Shown here: positions 37,474 to 46,572 of the stretch, piece after piece
Numbering within the stretch: position 1 is the first letter of the stretch
Layout: each line of letters begins with the position of its first letter
Assembly: GCA_965247705.1 (NCBI GenBank)
Contig: CBDFHV010000078.1
Coordinates: 87,674 to 151,673 of the forward strand
DNA from: CBDFHV01 sp965247705
GTDB taxonomy: Bacteria > Pseudomonadota > Alphaproteobacteria > Rhodospirillales > CAMCUA01
Length of the DNA: 64,000 bases
Direction of reading: 5' to 3'
Position numbers and translations under genes: made by a program
The notes under the pieces: model-generated
Databases searched by the model: none
The model's input: the letters and a program-made list of their open reading frames with translations, nothing else
What the model was told of the DNA's origin: nothing

Positions 37474-38900
37474 CCGGTCGCCTCCTCGGCGCCGTAACGC
37501 AGCCGCGTCAGCGCCACGGGCAGGGCGTTGGCCCACTGGGTGATGCTGCCCGCCCCGAGGCAGACCACCATGTCCCCCGGCCGCGCCAAGTCATTGATCA
37601 GCGACGGCAGGGCTTCCGGGTCGGGCAACGGCATCACCGTCCGATGGCCACGCGCCCGCAGGCCTTGCACGAGAGCCTCCCCCGAAACGCCTTCGATAGG
37701 CGCCTCGCCGGCCGGGTAGACGTCGGCCACAAGCACCGCGTCGGCGTCGTTGAAGCAGGTGCAGAATTCTTCGAACAGATCGCGAAGCCGGCTGTAGCGA
37801 TGGGGCTGCACGACCGCGATCACATTGCGCCGGGTGGCCGTCCGGGCGGCATCGAGAACGGCCGTGATCTCAACCGGATGGTGCCCGTAGTCATCGATCA
37901 CGGTGATGCCGTCGACTTCCCCGGTGCGGGTGAAGCGGCGCTTCACGCCCTTGAACTCGGCCAGTGCCCGGCGCAGGACCTGATCGTCTATGGCCATCTC
38001 CTCGGCCAGGGCGACGGCGGCCAGTGCGTTCTGGGCGTTGTGGGCGCCGTGCATGGGCAGGAACAGGCCGTCGAGTTGACGCTCCGCGCCGAGCTTGCGG
38101 TCGCTGATGATGACGTCGAACCGGGTGCCCTCGGCGCCAGCCTCCACGTTCACCGCGCGCACGTCGGCCTGAGGACTGAAGCCATAGGTGACGATGCGCC
38201 GGTCGGCCACCCGGGGGATCATCGCCTGCACTTCCGGGTGGTCGATGCACAGCGCCGCGAACCCGTAGAAGGGGACGTTCTCCACGAAGGCGTCAAAGGC
38301 GGCGCGAAGCGCGTCGTAGGACCCGTAGTGGTCCATGTGCTCGCGGTTCATGTTGGTGACCACGGCGATGGTGGCCGGCAGCTTGACGAAAGTGCCGTCG
38401 GATTCGTCGGCCTCGGCCACCAGCCAATCGCCGCCACCGAGGCGGGCATTGGTGCCCCAGGCATTGATGATGCCGCCGTTGATTACCGTGGGATCGAGCC
38501 CCGCCGTGTCGAGCAAGGCGGCGATGATCGAGGTGGTGGTGGTCTTGCCATGGGTACCGCCCACGGCCACCGACCATTTGAGGCGCATCAATTCGCCCAG
38601 CATCTCCGCCCGGCGGACCACCGGAATCAAGCGCCGCCGGGCCTCCACCACTTCCGGGTTCTGGGGGCGCACCGCGGATGAGACGATCGCCACCTGGGAC
38701 TCGCCCAGGTTTTCCTCGCGGTGGCCGACGAAGACAGTGATGCCCAGTGCGCGCAGCCGCTTCACGTTGGCGCCGTCGGCGATATCGCTGCCCTGCACCA
38801 CATAGCCCAGATTGTGCAGCACCTCGGCGATACCGCTCATGCCGATGCCACCGATGCCGACGAAGTGAAGCGTGCCGATCGAAAGGGGAAGCGCTCTCAT
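37470..38900 (-). CDS. murC: UDP-N-acetylmuramate--L-alanine ligase MurC
   Basis: A 476-residue Mur ligase that adds the first stem amino acid. The N-terminal HFVGIGGIGMSGIAEVL is MurC-specific, GTHGKTTT is the ATP-binding loop and DDYGHHPVEI is typical of MurC. The start ATG 38900 overlaps the murG stop by 4 nt and the stop overlaps murB in the same way, so murG-murC-murB-ddl-ftsQ form one translationally coupled chain. Confidence 0.98.
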   Translation of the reverse strand: MRALPLSIGTLHFVGIGGIGMSGIAEVLHNLGYVVQGSDIADGANVKRLRALGITVFVGHREENLGESQVAIVSSAVRPQNPEVVEARRRLIPVVRRAEMLGELMRLKWSVAVGGTHGKTTTTSIIAALLDTAGLDPTVINGGIINAWGTNARLGGGDWLVAEADESDGTFVKLPATIAVVTNMNREHMDHYGSYDALRAAFDAFVENVPFYGFAALCIDHPEVQAMIPRVADRRIVTYGFSPQADVRAVNVEAGAEGTRFDVIISDRKLGAERQLDGLFLPMHGAHNAQNALAAVALAEEMAIDDQVLRRALAEFKGVKRRFTRTGEVDGITVIDDYGHHPVEITAVLDAARTATRRNVIAVVQPHRYSRLRDLFEEFCTCFNDADAVLVADVYPAGEAPIEGVSGEALVQGLRARGHRTVMPLPDPEALPSLINDLARPGDMVVCLGAGSITQWANALPVALTRLRYGAEEATG

Positions 38901-40033
38901 GCCACCAGCCTCCCCCCGTCATGGGCGCCATTAGGCAGCAGCGCCAGGACCCGGTCGGCGAGGCCGGCCACCGCGTCGGGAAGACCGGCGGCGGCGGCGC
39001 AGTCGGCCGCCTTGGCCAGCATGGTGGGCAGGATGAACAAGGATTCGAGACGACGGGCCAGCAACTCCGGCGTCAGGGACAATTCAGGCATCAGCCAACC
39101 CGCTCCCGCCTCGTCGAGGGCTTGGGCATTGGCCGTCTGATGGTCGTCGATGGCGTGGGGAAAGGGCACCAGGAGGGCGGGCCGTCCCACGGCGCACAGC
39201 TCGGTAACCGTCGACGCCCCAGACCGGCAGATTACCAGGTGAGCCACGGCCAGCCGCCGTGGCACATCGTCGAAGAACGACGCCAGCTCGGCCGCAACCG
39301 ACGCCTCCGCGAAGGCGGCGGTGGCGGGGTCCATATCCTCGGGGCGGCATTGCTGCACCATCTGGAGGCGGCGGCGCCAGGCCGCCGGCAGAAGCCCCAG
39401 CGCCCGGGGAACCAGGTGACTGAATACATGCGCCCCTTGACTTCCGCCGAGGACCAGCAGGCGCACCGGCCCGTCTGGCGCGATGGGCGCGTAAGGGGCT
39501 TTCCGGGCTGCGGCGAATTCGGGTCGGACCGGCATGCCCGTAAGGACCGCTTTGCCGCGGGCGGCGGAGGGGATGCCCGCGGTGCGGGCGAACGACGTGG
39601 CGATGGTCAGCACCCGGGGCGCCAGCAATCGATTGGCGCGGCCGAGGACCGCGTTCTGCTCGTGCAGCGCGGTGAGAATGCCGGCGAAGGACGCCGCCAG
39701 CATGGTCGGCACGGAGGCATAGCCGCCGAATCCCACCACGATTTGCGGCGCCAGACGCTTCAGGAGGGCGCGGGCCTGAAGGGTGCCGAACGCCAGCTCC
39801 GGCGCGCTGCGCAGGCGCGCCACCAGGCTGCGGCCGGCCACCGCCCCGGCGGCAATGCGATGAACGGCGATCCCGTCCACGTCGGTGCCGAAGCTGCCGC
39901 CACGGGAGTCGGTGATCAGATCGACGCCGCAGCCTCGGCTCACCAGCTCCCGGGCCAGGGATTCGGCCGGGAACATGTGTCCGCCGGTGCCGCCGGCGGC
40001 GATGGCCACGCGGGTTGCGGGGTGCGGGCTCAT
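38897..40033 (-). CDS. murG: Lipid II-forming GlcNAc transferase MurG
   Basis: A 378-residue peripheral membrane GT-B enzyme that adds GlcNAc to lipid I. The N-terminal AAGGTGGHMFPAESLA, the middle LLVLGGSQGAHVFS and the C-terminal CRSGASTVTELCAVGRPALLVPFPHAIDDHQ are diagnostic. The start ATG 40033 overlaps the ftsW stop (ATGA). An upstream reading frame runs into it without a stop only because ftsW is frameshifted. Confidence 0.98.
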   Translation of the reverse strand: MSPHPATRVAIAAGGTGGHMFPAESLARELVSRGCGVDLITDSRGGSFGTDVDGIAVHRIAAGAVAGRSLVARLRSAPELAFGTLQARALLKRLAPQIVVGFGGYASVPTMLAASFAGILTALHEQNAVLGRANRLLAPRVLTIATSFARTAGIPSAARGKAVLTGMPVRPEFAAARKAPYAPIAPDGPVRLLVLGGSQGAHVFSHLVPRALGLLPAAWRRRLQMVQQCRPEDMDPATAAFAEASVAAELASFFDDVPRRLAVAHLVICRSGASTVTELCAVGRPALLVPFPHAIDDHQTANAQALDEAGAGWLMPELSLTPELLARRLESLFILPTMLAKAADCAAAAGLPDAVAGLADRVLALLPNGAHDGGRLVA

Positions 40034-41155
40034 GGCAGAATTCTCGTTGGCGGCCGTTCGCGGGTCAGGGCCAGCACCATGCCGATGGTCAGGGCGAGGG
40101 ACAGCACCGACGATCCGCCATAGGACAGGAACGGCAGGGTCATGCCCTTGGGCGGAATGAGGTGGGTGGTGGACGCCAGGTTGATCAGGGCCTGGAGCCC
40201 GAACTGGGTCAGCAGGCCGGCAACCGCGATCAAGACGAACGGATCGCCGCCGCAGGAGGGCGCGGGAGAAGCCGCGCAGGACCACGAAAGCGAAGACGGC
40301 GACCACCAGAAGGCAGAGGACGAGCCCGAACTCTTCACCGGCGACGGCAAAGACGAAATCCGCGTGGGCGTCGGGCAGGACTTCCTTGACCCGGCCCTCG
40401 CCGGGACCGCGGCCGAACAGGCCGCCGTCGCGAAAGGCCTGCAGGGCCCGGGATACCTGGTAGGAATCGGGGGCGGCCGGATCCAGGAACCCGTCCACCC
40501 GCGCCCGCACATGGGCGAACGTCCAGTAGGCGCCGATCGCGCCGGCAATCGCCAGCGCGCCGGATAGCCCGACCCACATGAAAGACAGGCCGGCCAGAAA
40601 CAGGGCCACGCCCCAGGTCGCCGCCAGCACCGCCGTCATCCCCACGTCCGGCTGGACCAGCAGCAATCCGGCGCATACCGCCAGCAGGGCCGAAGCGAGC
40701 AGGAACCCGGGGAAGCGTTCGTTCTGGGCATGGCGGGCCGCCAGCCACGCCACCACGAAGGCAAATCCGGGCTTGAGGAACTCCGATGGCTGAAGGGAGA
40801 AGCCGCCGATCCGCAGCCACCGCGCGGCACCGTTGGTTTCGGCGCCGAACAGGGGCACCAGGGCGGTCAGGAAAAGCCCAATCCCCAGCGTCCCCACGGC
40901 CAGCCGCCGCAATCCCCGTGGCGACAGGAACGCGGTGGCGACGATGATGGCGAGGCCCAGGGGCAGGAAGACGAACTGGCGGCGGACGAAATGGTAGGTG
41001 TCGAAGCCCAGCCGCTCGGCCACGGATGGCGAGGCGGCCAGGGTCAGCACGGCGCCGACCGCGATGACGCCCGCGATCGCCACGATGGTCCAGCGATCGA
41101 CGGTCCACCACCACTGGCTCACCAAGCTTCGATCGGTGCGGGAGAAGGTCACCAT
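40030..41155 (-). CDS. ftsW: Lipid II polymerase/flippase-family protein FtsW, interrupted by a +1 frameshift
   Basis: This SEDS-family septal glycan polymerase has about ten membrane helices. The N-terminal part reads in one frame from ATG 41155 through AGEEFGLVLCL to VVLRGFSRALL. The C-terminal part, including DPFVLIAVAGLLTQFGLQA, LIPPKGMTLPFLSYGGSS and the end LALTRERPPTRILP, is in another frame. The gene spans 1126 bp, one more than a multiple of three, so one surplus base lies near 40244-40255 inside a CGG-type repeat. Because FtsW is essential, sequencing error or programmed frameshifting is likelier than loss. Corrected length is about 374 residues. One base separates its ATG from the murD stop. 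Confidence 0.9.
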
Positions 41156-41156
41156 C

Positions 41157-42545
41157 TCAGAGCTCCCGCCGACCGGGAAGGCCGTCGACCAGGCCGCGGA
41201 AAGCCGCACCGCGGGCCTCGAAGTCGGGATACTGGTCGTAGGAGGCGCAGGCCGGCGACAACAGGACCACGGCGCCAGCTACGCCTTCGGTCGTCGCCGC
41301 CTCCCGCGCGGTCTTCACCGCATTCCGTAAGGTATGGGAGAGGGTGACCGGTACGTCGGGGGACAGGCTGCTGGCGAAGGCCTCGGCCGCCTCGCCGATC
41401 AGGAAGGCCCGCCGAAGGCGCCGCCTTATATCGGGCGGCAGGTCGATCCCCGACTCCTTGGGGCGGCCGCCGGCGATCCAATAGACATGGTCGTAGCAGG
41501 CGATGGCGCGCCGGGCGGCTTCCGGGTTCGTCGCCTTGCTGTCGTTCACGTAGGTCACGCCGTCGATGGTGGCGATCCGTTCCTGCCGGTGGGGCAGCCC
41601 CGGGAAGGAGACCAGGCCGTCGGCCAAGGTCGCGCCGTCCACGCCGAGGGCCCGACAGGCGGCGGCGGCGGCGGCCGCGTTCTGGTGATTGTGGCTTCCC
41701 GGCAAGGTGGGGATGGCCCTGAGGTCCGCCAACCGGCGGGACGGACCGTCGACCGAGTCGAACAGGATGCCGTCGACGGCATAAACGCCGCCTGGCAGGG
41801 GACGTTCAGAGGAAATGGGAATCACCCGCCGGCGCCCCTCGGCACGAAGTCCCTCCAGCAGTTTCCTCGAGTGTTCGTCGTCGACGCCGACGACCGCCAC
41901 CGCATCGGCCGACGGGTTGCGGAACACCCGGGCCTTGGCCGCCACGTAGGCCTCGAACCCGTCGTGCCGGTCCAGGTGGTCGGGGCTGACGTTGATCAGG
42001 ACCGCCACCTCGAACGCGGCCGACACCACGAGTTCAAGCTGGAACGACGACAGTTCGATCACGTAAATGCCGCTTGGCCCCAGAACGTCCAGGTCGAGGA
42101 CCGCGCGACCGATATTCCCGCCCACGGCCACGCTCTTGCCCGCCGCGGCCAGAAGGTGGCCGATCAGTGCGGTGGTCGTCGACTTGCCGTTGGTTCCAGT
42201 GACGCCGATTCGCGTGGCTTCGGTCGTGGCGCGGGCGAAAAGCTCCATGTCGCCGATGATGGACCAGCCGTCGGCCCGGGCCTGGACGATGGCCGGATGG
42301 GGTGCCGGGAAGCCGTGGGGGATGCCCGGGCTCAAGACCAGCGTACTGGCGGCACGCCAGGTCCGTGTGTCCGGCTCGACAACCCCTAGACGTTCCGTCG
42401 CGGCCCGTTGGCGGGGCGCCGCGCCATCGTCCCACACCCGTACCCCGGCGCCCGACGCGGCAAGCGCGCGCGCCGCCGCCAGCCCGGTCCGGCCCAGCCC
42501 CAGCACCGCCACTTCCTCGCCGCACATGAACTCGAGGGGGATCAT
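41157..42545 (-). CDS. murD: UDP-N-acetylmuramoylalanine--D-glutamate ligase MurD
   Basis: A 462-residue Mur ligase that adds D-glutamate. It has an N-terminal Rossmann-like VAVLGLGRTGLAAARAL, ATP loop VTGTNGKSTTTAL and the MurD-typical YVNDSKATNPEAARRAI. ACASYDQYPDFEARG near the C-terminus is also typical. The start is ATG 42545, 13 bp after the mraY stop. Confidence 0.97.
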   Translation of the reverse strand: MIPLEFMCGEEVAVLGLGRTGLAAARALAASGAGVRVWDDGAAPRQRAATERLGVVEPDTRTWRAASTLVLSPGIPHGFPAPHPAIVQARADGWSIIGDMELFARATTEATRIGVTGTNGKSTTTALIGHLLAAAGKSVAVGGNIGRAVLDLDVLGPSGIYVIELSSFQLELVVSAAFEVAVLINVSPDHLDRHDGFEAYVAAKARVFRNPSADAVAVVGVDDEHSRKLLEGLRAEGRRRVIPISSERPLPGGVYAVDGILFDSVDGPSRRLADLRAIPTLPGSHNHQNAAAAAAACRALGVDGATLADGLVSFPGLPHRQERIATIDGVTYVNDSKATNPEAARRAIACYDHVYWIAGGRPKESGIDLPPDIRRRLRRAFLIGEAAEAFASSLSPDVPVTLSHTLRNAVKTAREAATTEGVAGAVVLLSPACASYDQYPDFEARGAAFRGLVDGLPGRREL

Positions 42546-42558
42546 CGCCGGCCGCTCC

Positions 42559-43647
42559 TCAACGCAGCTTCAGGGTCGAAAGGCCGGCCAGGGCCAGGAT
42601 CGAGGCGATGATCCAGAAGCGGATCACGATGGTGGATTCCGCCCACCCCTTCTGTTCGAAGTGATGGTGCAGGGGCGCCATGCGGAACACCCGCCGGCCC
42701 GTCAGCTTGAAAGACACCACCTGGACGATGACCGATGCGGTCTCGAGAACGAACAGGCCGCCGACGATAACGAGGACCAGTTCGTGCTTGGTGATCACGC
42801 TTACCGCGCCCAGCGCGCCGCCCAGGGAAAGGGAGCCCGTATCGCCCATGAACACCTTGGCCGGGGGCGCGTTGAACCACAGGAATCCCAGGCCGGCCCC
42901 CATCAGGGCGCCGCAGAAGACGGCCAGTTCGCCGCTGCCGGGAACGTGATGAAGCTGCAGATAGCTGGAGAAGACGGTGTTGCCCACCAGGTAGGCGATG
43001 AGGGCGAACACGCCGATGGCGATCATCACCGGAACGATGGCCAGGCCGTCCAGGCCGTCGGTGAGATTGACCGCGTTGGATGTCCCCACCATGACCAGCA
43101 TGGCAAGGGCCGGGAACCCCCAGCTCAGGTTCAGAAGGACGTTCTTGAAAAACGGCACCGCCAGGGTCGAGCCCAGGCCGTCCGGCAGCATCCGCATGAT
43201 CCACAGGCCGGCGGCGATGGCAATGCTCACCTGCAGAATCAACTTCAAGGTTGCCGGCATACCGGCGCTGGTCCGCCGCCGGACCTTCATGTTGTCGTCG
43301 ACGAAGCCGATCAGCCCATAGCTCAGGGTGACCGCCATGACCGCCCACACGTAACCGTTCGTCAGATCGGCCCACAGCAGCGTCGAGATCGAAAGCGCCA
43401 GCAGGATTAGAAAGCCGCCCATGGTGGGCGTGCCTTTCTTGGTGAGGATGTGACCTTCGGGCCCGTCGCTGCGGATCGGCTGACCGCCCGCTTGGCGGCT
43501 GCGCAGCATGGCGATGAGCCACGGTCCGATCAGGAAACTCACCACCAGCGCCGTAATGATGGCGCCGCCGGTGCGAAACGTCTGATAGCGAAAGACGTTG
43601 AACAGCGAGATCTGATCGGCCAGGGGATAGAGCAGGTGCAGGAACAT
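42559..43647 (-). CDS. mraY: Phospho-N-acetylmuramoyl-pentapeptide transferase MraY
   Basis: A 362-residue polytopic membrane enzyme that makes lipid I from UDP-MurNAc-pentapeptide and undecaprenyl phosphate. Active-site motifs GFVDDNMKV, NLTDGLDGLA and FMGDTGSL are intact, and APLHHHFE is the MraY-specific histidine motif. KKGTPTMGG at the N-terminus is also diagnostic. The start is ATG 43647, 10 bp after the murF stop. Confidence 0.98.
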   Translation of the reverse strand: MFLHLLYPLADQISLFNVFRYQTFRTGGAIITALVVSFLIGPWLIAMLRSRQAGGQPIRSDGPEGHILTKKGTPTMGGFLILLALSISTLLWADLTNGYVWAVMAVTLSYGLIGFVDDNMKVRRRTSAGMPATLKLILQVSIAIAAGLWIMRMLPDGLGSTLAVPFFKNVLLNLSWGFPALAMLVMVGTSNAVNLTDGLDGLAIVPVMIAIGVFALIAYLVGNTVFSSYLQLHHVPGSGELAVFCGALMGAGLGFLWFNAPPAKVFMGDTGSLSLGGALGAVSVITKHELVLVIVGGLFVLETASVIVQVVSFKLTGRRVFRMAPLHHHFEQKGWAESTIVIRFWIIASILALAGLSTLKLR

Positions 43648-43657
43648 GGCCTCCCCC

Positions 43658-45106
43658 TCACCCGCCCGTGGCCGCGCGGCGCGGCGGCATGTCGTGGGAC
43701 GACTCCAAGGCCAGCAGCGCCGCCACGATGGGCCCCATGCGACTGCCCAGGGATCCCTTGACGGCAACCGCGTCGCCGGGCCGCACGGCAGCGAGGACGG
43801 CCGGCTGAAGATCCGCCGACGTGGCGGCGTAGCCGCCCCGTAGTGGCTCGGGAAGTTCGTCCCACAAGGCCTTCATGAGCGGGCCGGCGGCGAAGACCAG
43901 GTCGATCCCCGTCGCGTCCACGACGGCGGCGAGATCGGCGTGGGACTGGGCGGCCGCCGCCCCCAGTTCCAGCATGTCGCCGAGGACCGCGATGCGCCGC
44001 CCGCCGGCACCGACGGTGGCGCCGCCCAGCACCCGCAGGGCCGCCGCCATGGACGCCGGGTTGGCATTGTAGCTCTCGTCGATGACCAGCAAGGCATCGC
44101 CAGCGAGATCGATCCGGTGTTGTCGTCCCCGTCCCGCCACCGCTTCGAGCGCGGCCAGGCTCCCGGCCGCCCGCGGCACATCGGCGCCGATGGCGAAGAC
44201 GGTGGCGAGCACGCCGAGGCTATTGAGGACCCAGTGATCGCCGGGGATGCCAACCCGATAGTCCAGCACTTCTCCCATCACCTCGGCCCGCACCGACGAG
44301 CCCGTATCGTCGGCCCTGAGTTCGAGCAGGCGGGCCTGGGCCTCGGGATGGCGGCCGAAGCCAATGATCCGGGAAGCGTTGCGCCATTCCGCGGCCTGTT
44401 GGAGAAAGTCGAAAAAGTCGTTGTCCCGGTTGAGCACGGCGATGCCGCCCACCTCGAGACCTGCGAACACCTCCGCCTTTGCTTCGGCGATTTCCATCAG
44501 GTTGCGGAAGAAGGCCAGATGGACCGGTTCCACCGTCGTGATCAGGGCCGCGTGGGGCCGCGCCATGCGCGACAGCGGATTAATCTCGCCCGGATGATTC
44601 ATCCCCATCTCGAACACCCCGTAGCGGGCGTCGCGGGGAAGTCGGGCGAGGCTGAGGGGAACGCCCCAGTGGTTGTTCAGGCTGCCGGCGCTGGCGCAGG
44701 TCGCCGCCTGCTCGGCAAGGGCCCGACCGAGGGCTTCCTTGGAGCCGGTCTTGCCGACGCTGCCGGTCACCGCGGCAATTCGCGCCTGGCCGCGGGCCCG
44801 TGCCGCCCGGCCCAGGTCTTCCAGCGCCCGCAGGGTGTGGTCGACCATCAGCAGGGGGGCGCTTTCGGCAACGTCGTCCGGCGCGTCATGAACCAGGGCC
44901 GCCGCCGCCCCCCGATCCAATGCCGCGGCCACGAACCCGTGGCCGTCGAAGTTGGGGCCCTTGAGGGCGACGAACAGGTCCCCCGGTACGATGGTGCGGC
45001 TGTCGATGGACACACCGGTGGCGGAGAACGGCCGGGTGGTGTCACCACGGGTCGCCGCGGCGGCCTCGTCCGAGGTCCATAGAATGCCGTTGGCGGGCCC
45101 GTTCAT
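43658..45106 (-). CDS. murF: UDP-MurNAc-tripeptide--D-Ala-D-Ala ligase MurF
   Basis: A 482-residue Mur ligase that adds the D-Ala-D-Ala dipeptide made by Ddl. It has an N-terminal GVSIDSRTIVPGDLFVALKG, ATP loop VTGSVGKTGSKE and IDESYNANPASMAAAL. The ATP loop has serine and valine where most Mur ligases have threonine and asparagine, a known MurF variant. The start ATG 45106 overlaps the murE stop (ATGA). Confidence 0.96.
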   Translation of the reverse strand: MNGPANGILWTSDEAAAATRGDTTRPFSATGVSIDSRTIVPGDLFVALKGPNFDGHGFVAAALDRGAAAALVHDAPDDVAESAPLLMVDHTLRALEDLGRAARARGQARIAAVTGSVGKTGSKEALGRALAEQAATCASAGSLNNHWGVPLSLARLPRDARYGVFEMGMNHPGEINPLSRMARPHAALITTVEPVHLAFFRNLMEIAEAKAEVFAGLEVGGIAVLNRDNDFFDFLQQAAEWRNASRIIGFGRHPEAQARLLELRADDTGSSVRAEVMGEVLDYRVGIPGDHWVLNSLGVLATVFAIGADVPRAAGSLAALEAVAGRGRQHRIDLAGDALLVIDESYNANPASMAAALRVLGGATVGAGGRRIAVLGDMLELGAAAAQSHADLAAVVDATGIDLVFAAGPLMKALWDELPEPLRGGYAATSADLQPAVLAAVRPGDAVAVKGSLGSRMGPIVAALLALESSHDMPPRRAATGG

Positions 45107-46572
45107 GACCCCACCTCGGCCACGGCCGCCCGCGCTTCTTCGGCGTCGTCGAAGGGAACGGTCGTATCGCCGATGATCTGTCCCGGCTCGTGCCCCTTGC
45201 CGGCGACGAGCAGAAGGTCGTCCGCGCCCAGGCTCGCGACCGCCGCGCGGATGGCCGCCCGCCGGTCGCCGATCTCGGTCGCCCCGGGGCAGGCTTTCAT
45301 GATCTGCCGGCGAATGAGGGCCGGGTCGTCACCCCGGGGGTTGTCGTCGGTGACGATCACCCGATCCGCGCGGGCCGCGGCGATGCGCCCCATTTGCGGC
45401 CGCTTGCCGGAATCCCGCTCGCCGCCGCATCCGAACACCACCACCAAGCGCCCCTGAACGTGGGCCCGCAAGGCCTTCAAGGCGGTGTCCAGGGCATCGG
45501 GCGTATGGGCGTAGTCCACGTAGACAGGCGCCCCGGCAGGATGGCGACCGGCCCGTTCGAGGCGCCCGCGAACGCTGGTCAGCCGACCGAGATAACCAAT
45601 CGCCGCATCGATGGGCGCGCCCAGGCCGGTGACCACGGTCAGCGCACAGATCGCGTTGAGTGCCTGAAAACCGCCCACGAGTGGCAGTCGAACGCGGTGG
45701 CTCTTGCCATCGACGACGAGTGTCAAGTCCTGCCCCTCGGGCCGGGGAACGGCCTCGAGGAGGCGAAAGTCCCCCGTGTGAACCCCGAAGATTCGAAGGC
45801 GAAGGCCCCGATCCCGGCTCAACGACCGTATCTCCGGCGCGACGGGATCGTCCCCATTGACCACCGCCAGGCCGCCTTCCGGCAGCAGATCCCGAAACAG
45901 GCGCAACTTGGCCCGCCGGTAGGCCTTCATGGTGCCGTGGTAGTCCAGGTGGTCCCGGCTGATGTTGGTGAAGGCGGCGGCGGATAGGCGCATGCCGTCG
46001 AGCCGGCACTGCTCGAGCCCGTGGCTGGAGGCCTCCATGGCGAGGCGGCGGACGCCGTCGGCGGCCAGCGCCGCTAGCAGCGCATGCAGGTCGGCCGGAT
46101 CCGGCGTGGTCAGGCTGCCCGGCTTCTCGAGGCCCGGCGCGACCACACCCAGGGTGCCAATACTTGCCGCCGGCTCGGCCAAGTCCGACCACAACTGGCG
46201 GGCGAAAGAAACGACGGACGTTTTGCCGTTGGTTCCAGTCACCGCGACCACCGTCTCCGGTTGACAACCGTGCAACCTGGCAGCGAGGAGGGCATAGAGC
46301 CGGCGGGGATTGTCGTCGGTGATGACCGGGATCGGACGCGCCGCCCGCGCCATGGTGGTGCCATGGGGCGCCAGGACAGCCACAGCACCGCGGCGCACCG
46401 CCTCGTCAATGTAGAGCCGGCCATCGGTTTTGGTTCCGGGAAGCGCCGCAAAGACGAAGCCTGGCCGGATATGGCGGGAATCGCACGAGATTTCCGTCAC
46501 GTCCCGATGTTCGACACTGGTTTCGGGGCTTGCGTACACGTCCAGATCCCGAATCAGTTCAGTTAGCAACAA
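45103..46572 (-). CDS. murE: UDP-MurNAc-L-Ala-D-Glu--meso-diaminopimelate ligase MurE
   Basis: A 489-residue Mur ligase. The ATP loop is VTGTNGKTSVV, and VTDDNPRGDDP contains the DNPR motif that selects meso-diaminopimelate over lysine. No ATG is near; TTG 46572 with AGGCG upstream is taken as the start and lies within the last codons of ftsI, so the two genes overlap by about 14 bp. Confidence 0.95.
   Translation of the reverse strand: MLLTELIRDLDVYASPETSVEHRDVTEISCDSRHIRPGFVFAALPGTKTDGRLYIDEAVRRGAVAVLAPHGTTMARAARPIPVITDDNPRRLYALLAARLHGCQPETVVAVTGTNGKTSVVSFARQLWSDLAEPAASIGTLGVVAPGLEKPGSLTTPDPADLHALLAALAADGVRRLAMEASSHGLEQCRLDGMRLSAAAFTNISRDHLDYHGTMKAYRRAKLRLFRDLLPEGGLAVVNGDDPVAPEIRSLSRDRGLRLRIFGVHTGDFRLLEAVPRPEGQDLTLVVDGKSHRVRLPLVGGFQALNAICALTVVTGLGAPIDAAIGYLGRLTSVRGRLERAGRHPAGAPVYVDYAHTPDALDTALKALRAHVQGRLVVVFGCGGERDSGKRPQMGRIAAARADRVIVTDDNPRGDDPALIRRQIMKACPGATEIGDRRAAIRAAVASLGADDLLLVAGKGHEPGQIIGDTTVPFDDAEEARAAVAEVGS

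Noticed and set aside
33604..38681. Long plus-strand frames opposite the dcw genes
   Set aside because: They are antisense shadows produced by high third-position GC; the composition is rich in Gly, His, Gln and Asp and none resembles a protein family.
38897..41209. Apparent FtsW-MurG fusion protein of 770 residues
   Set aside because: The join is an artefact of the ftsW frameshift; murG has its own ATG with the usual ATGA overlap, and the true end of FtsW is in another frame.
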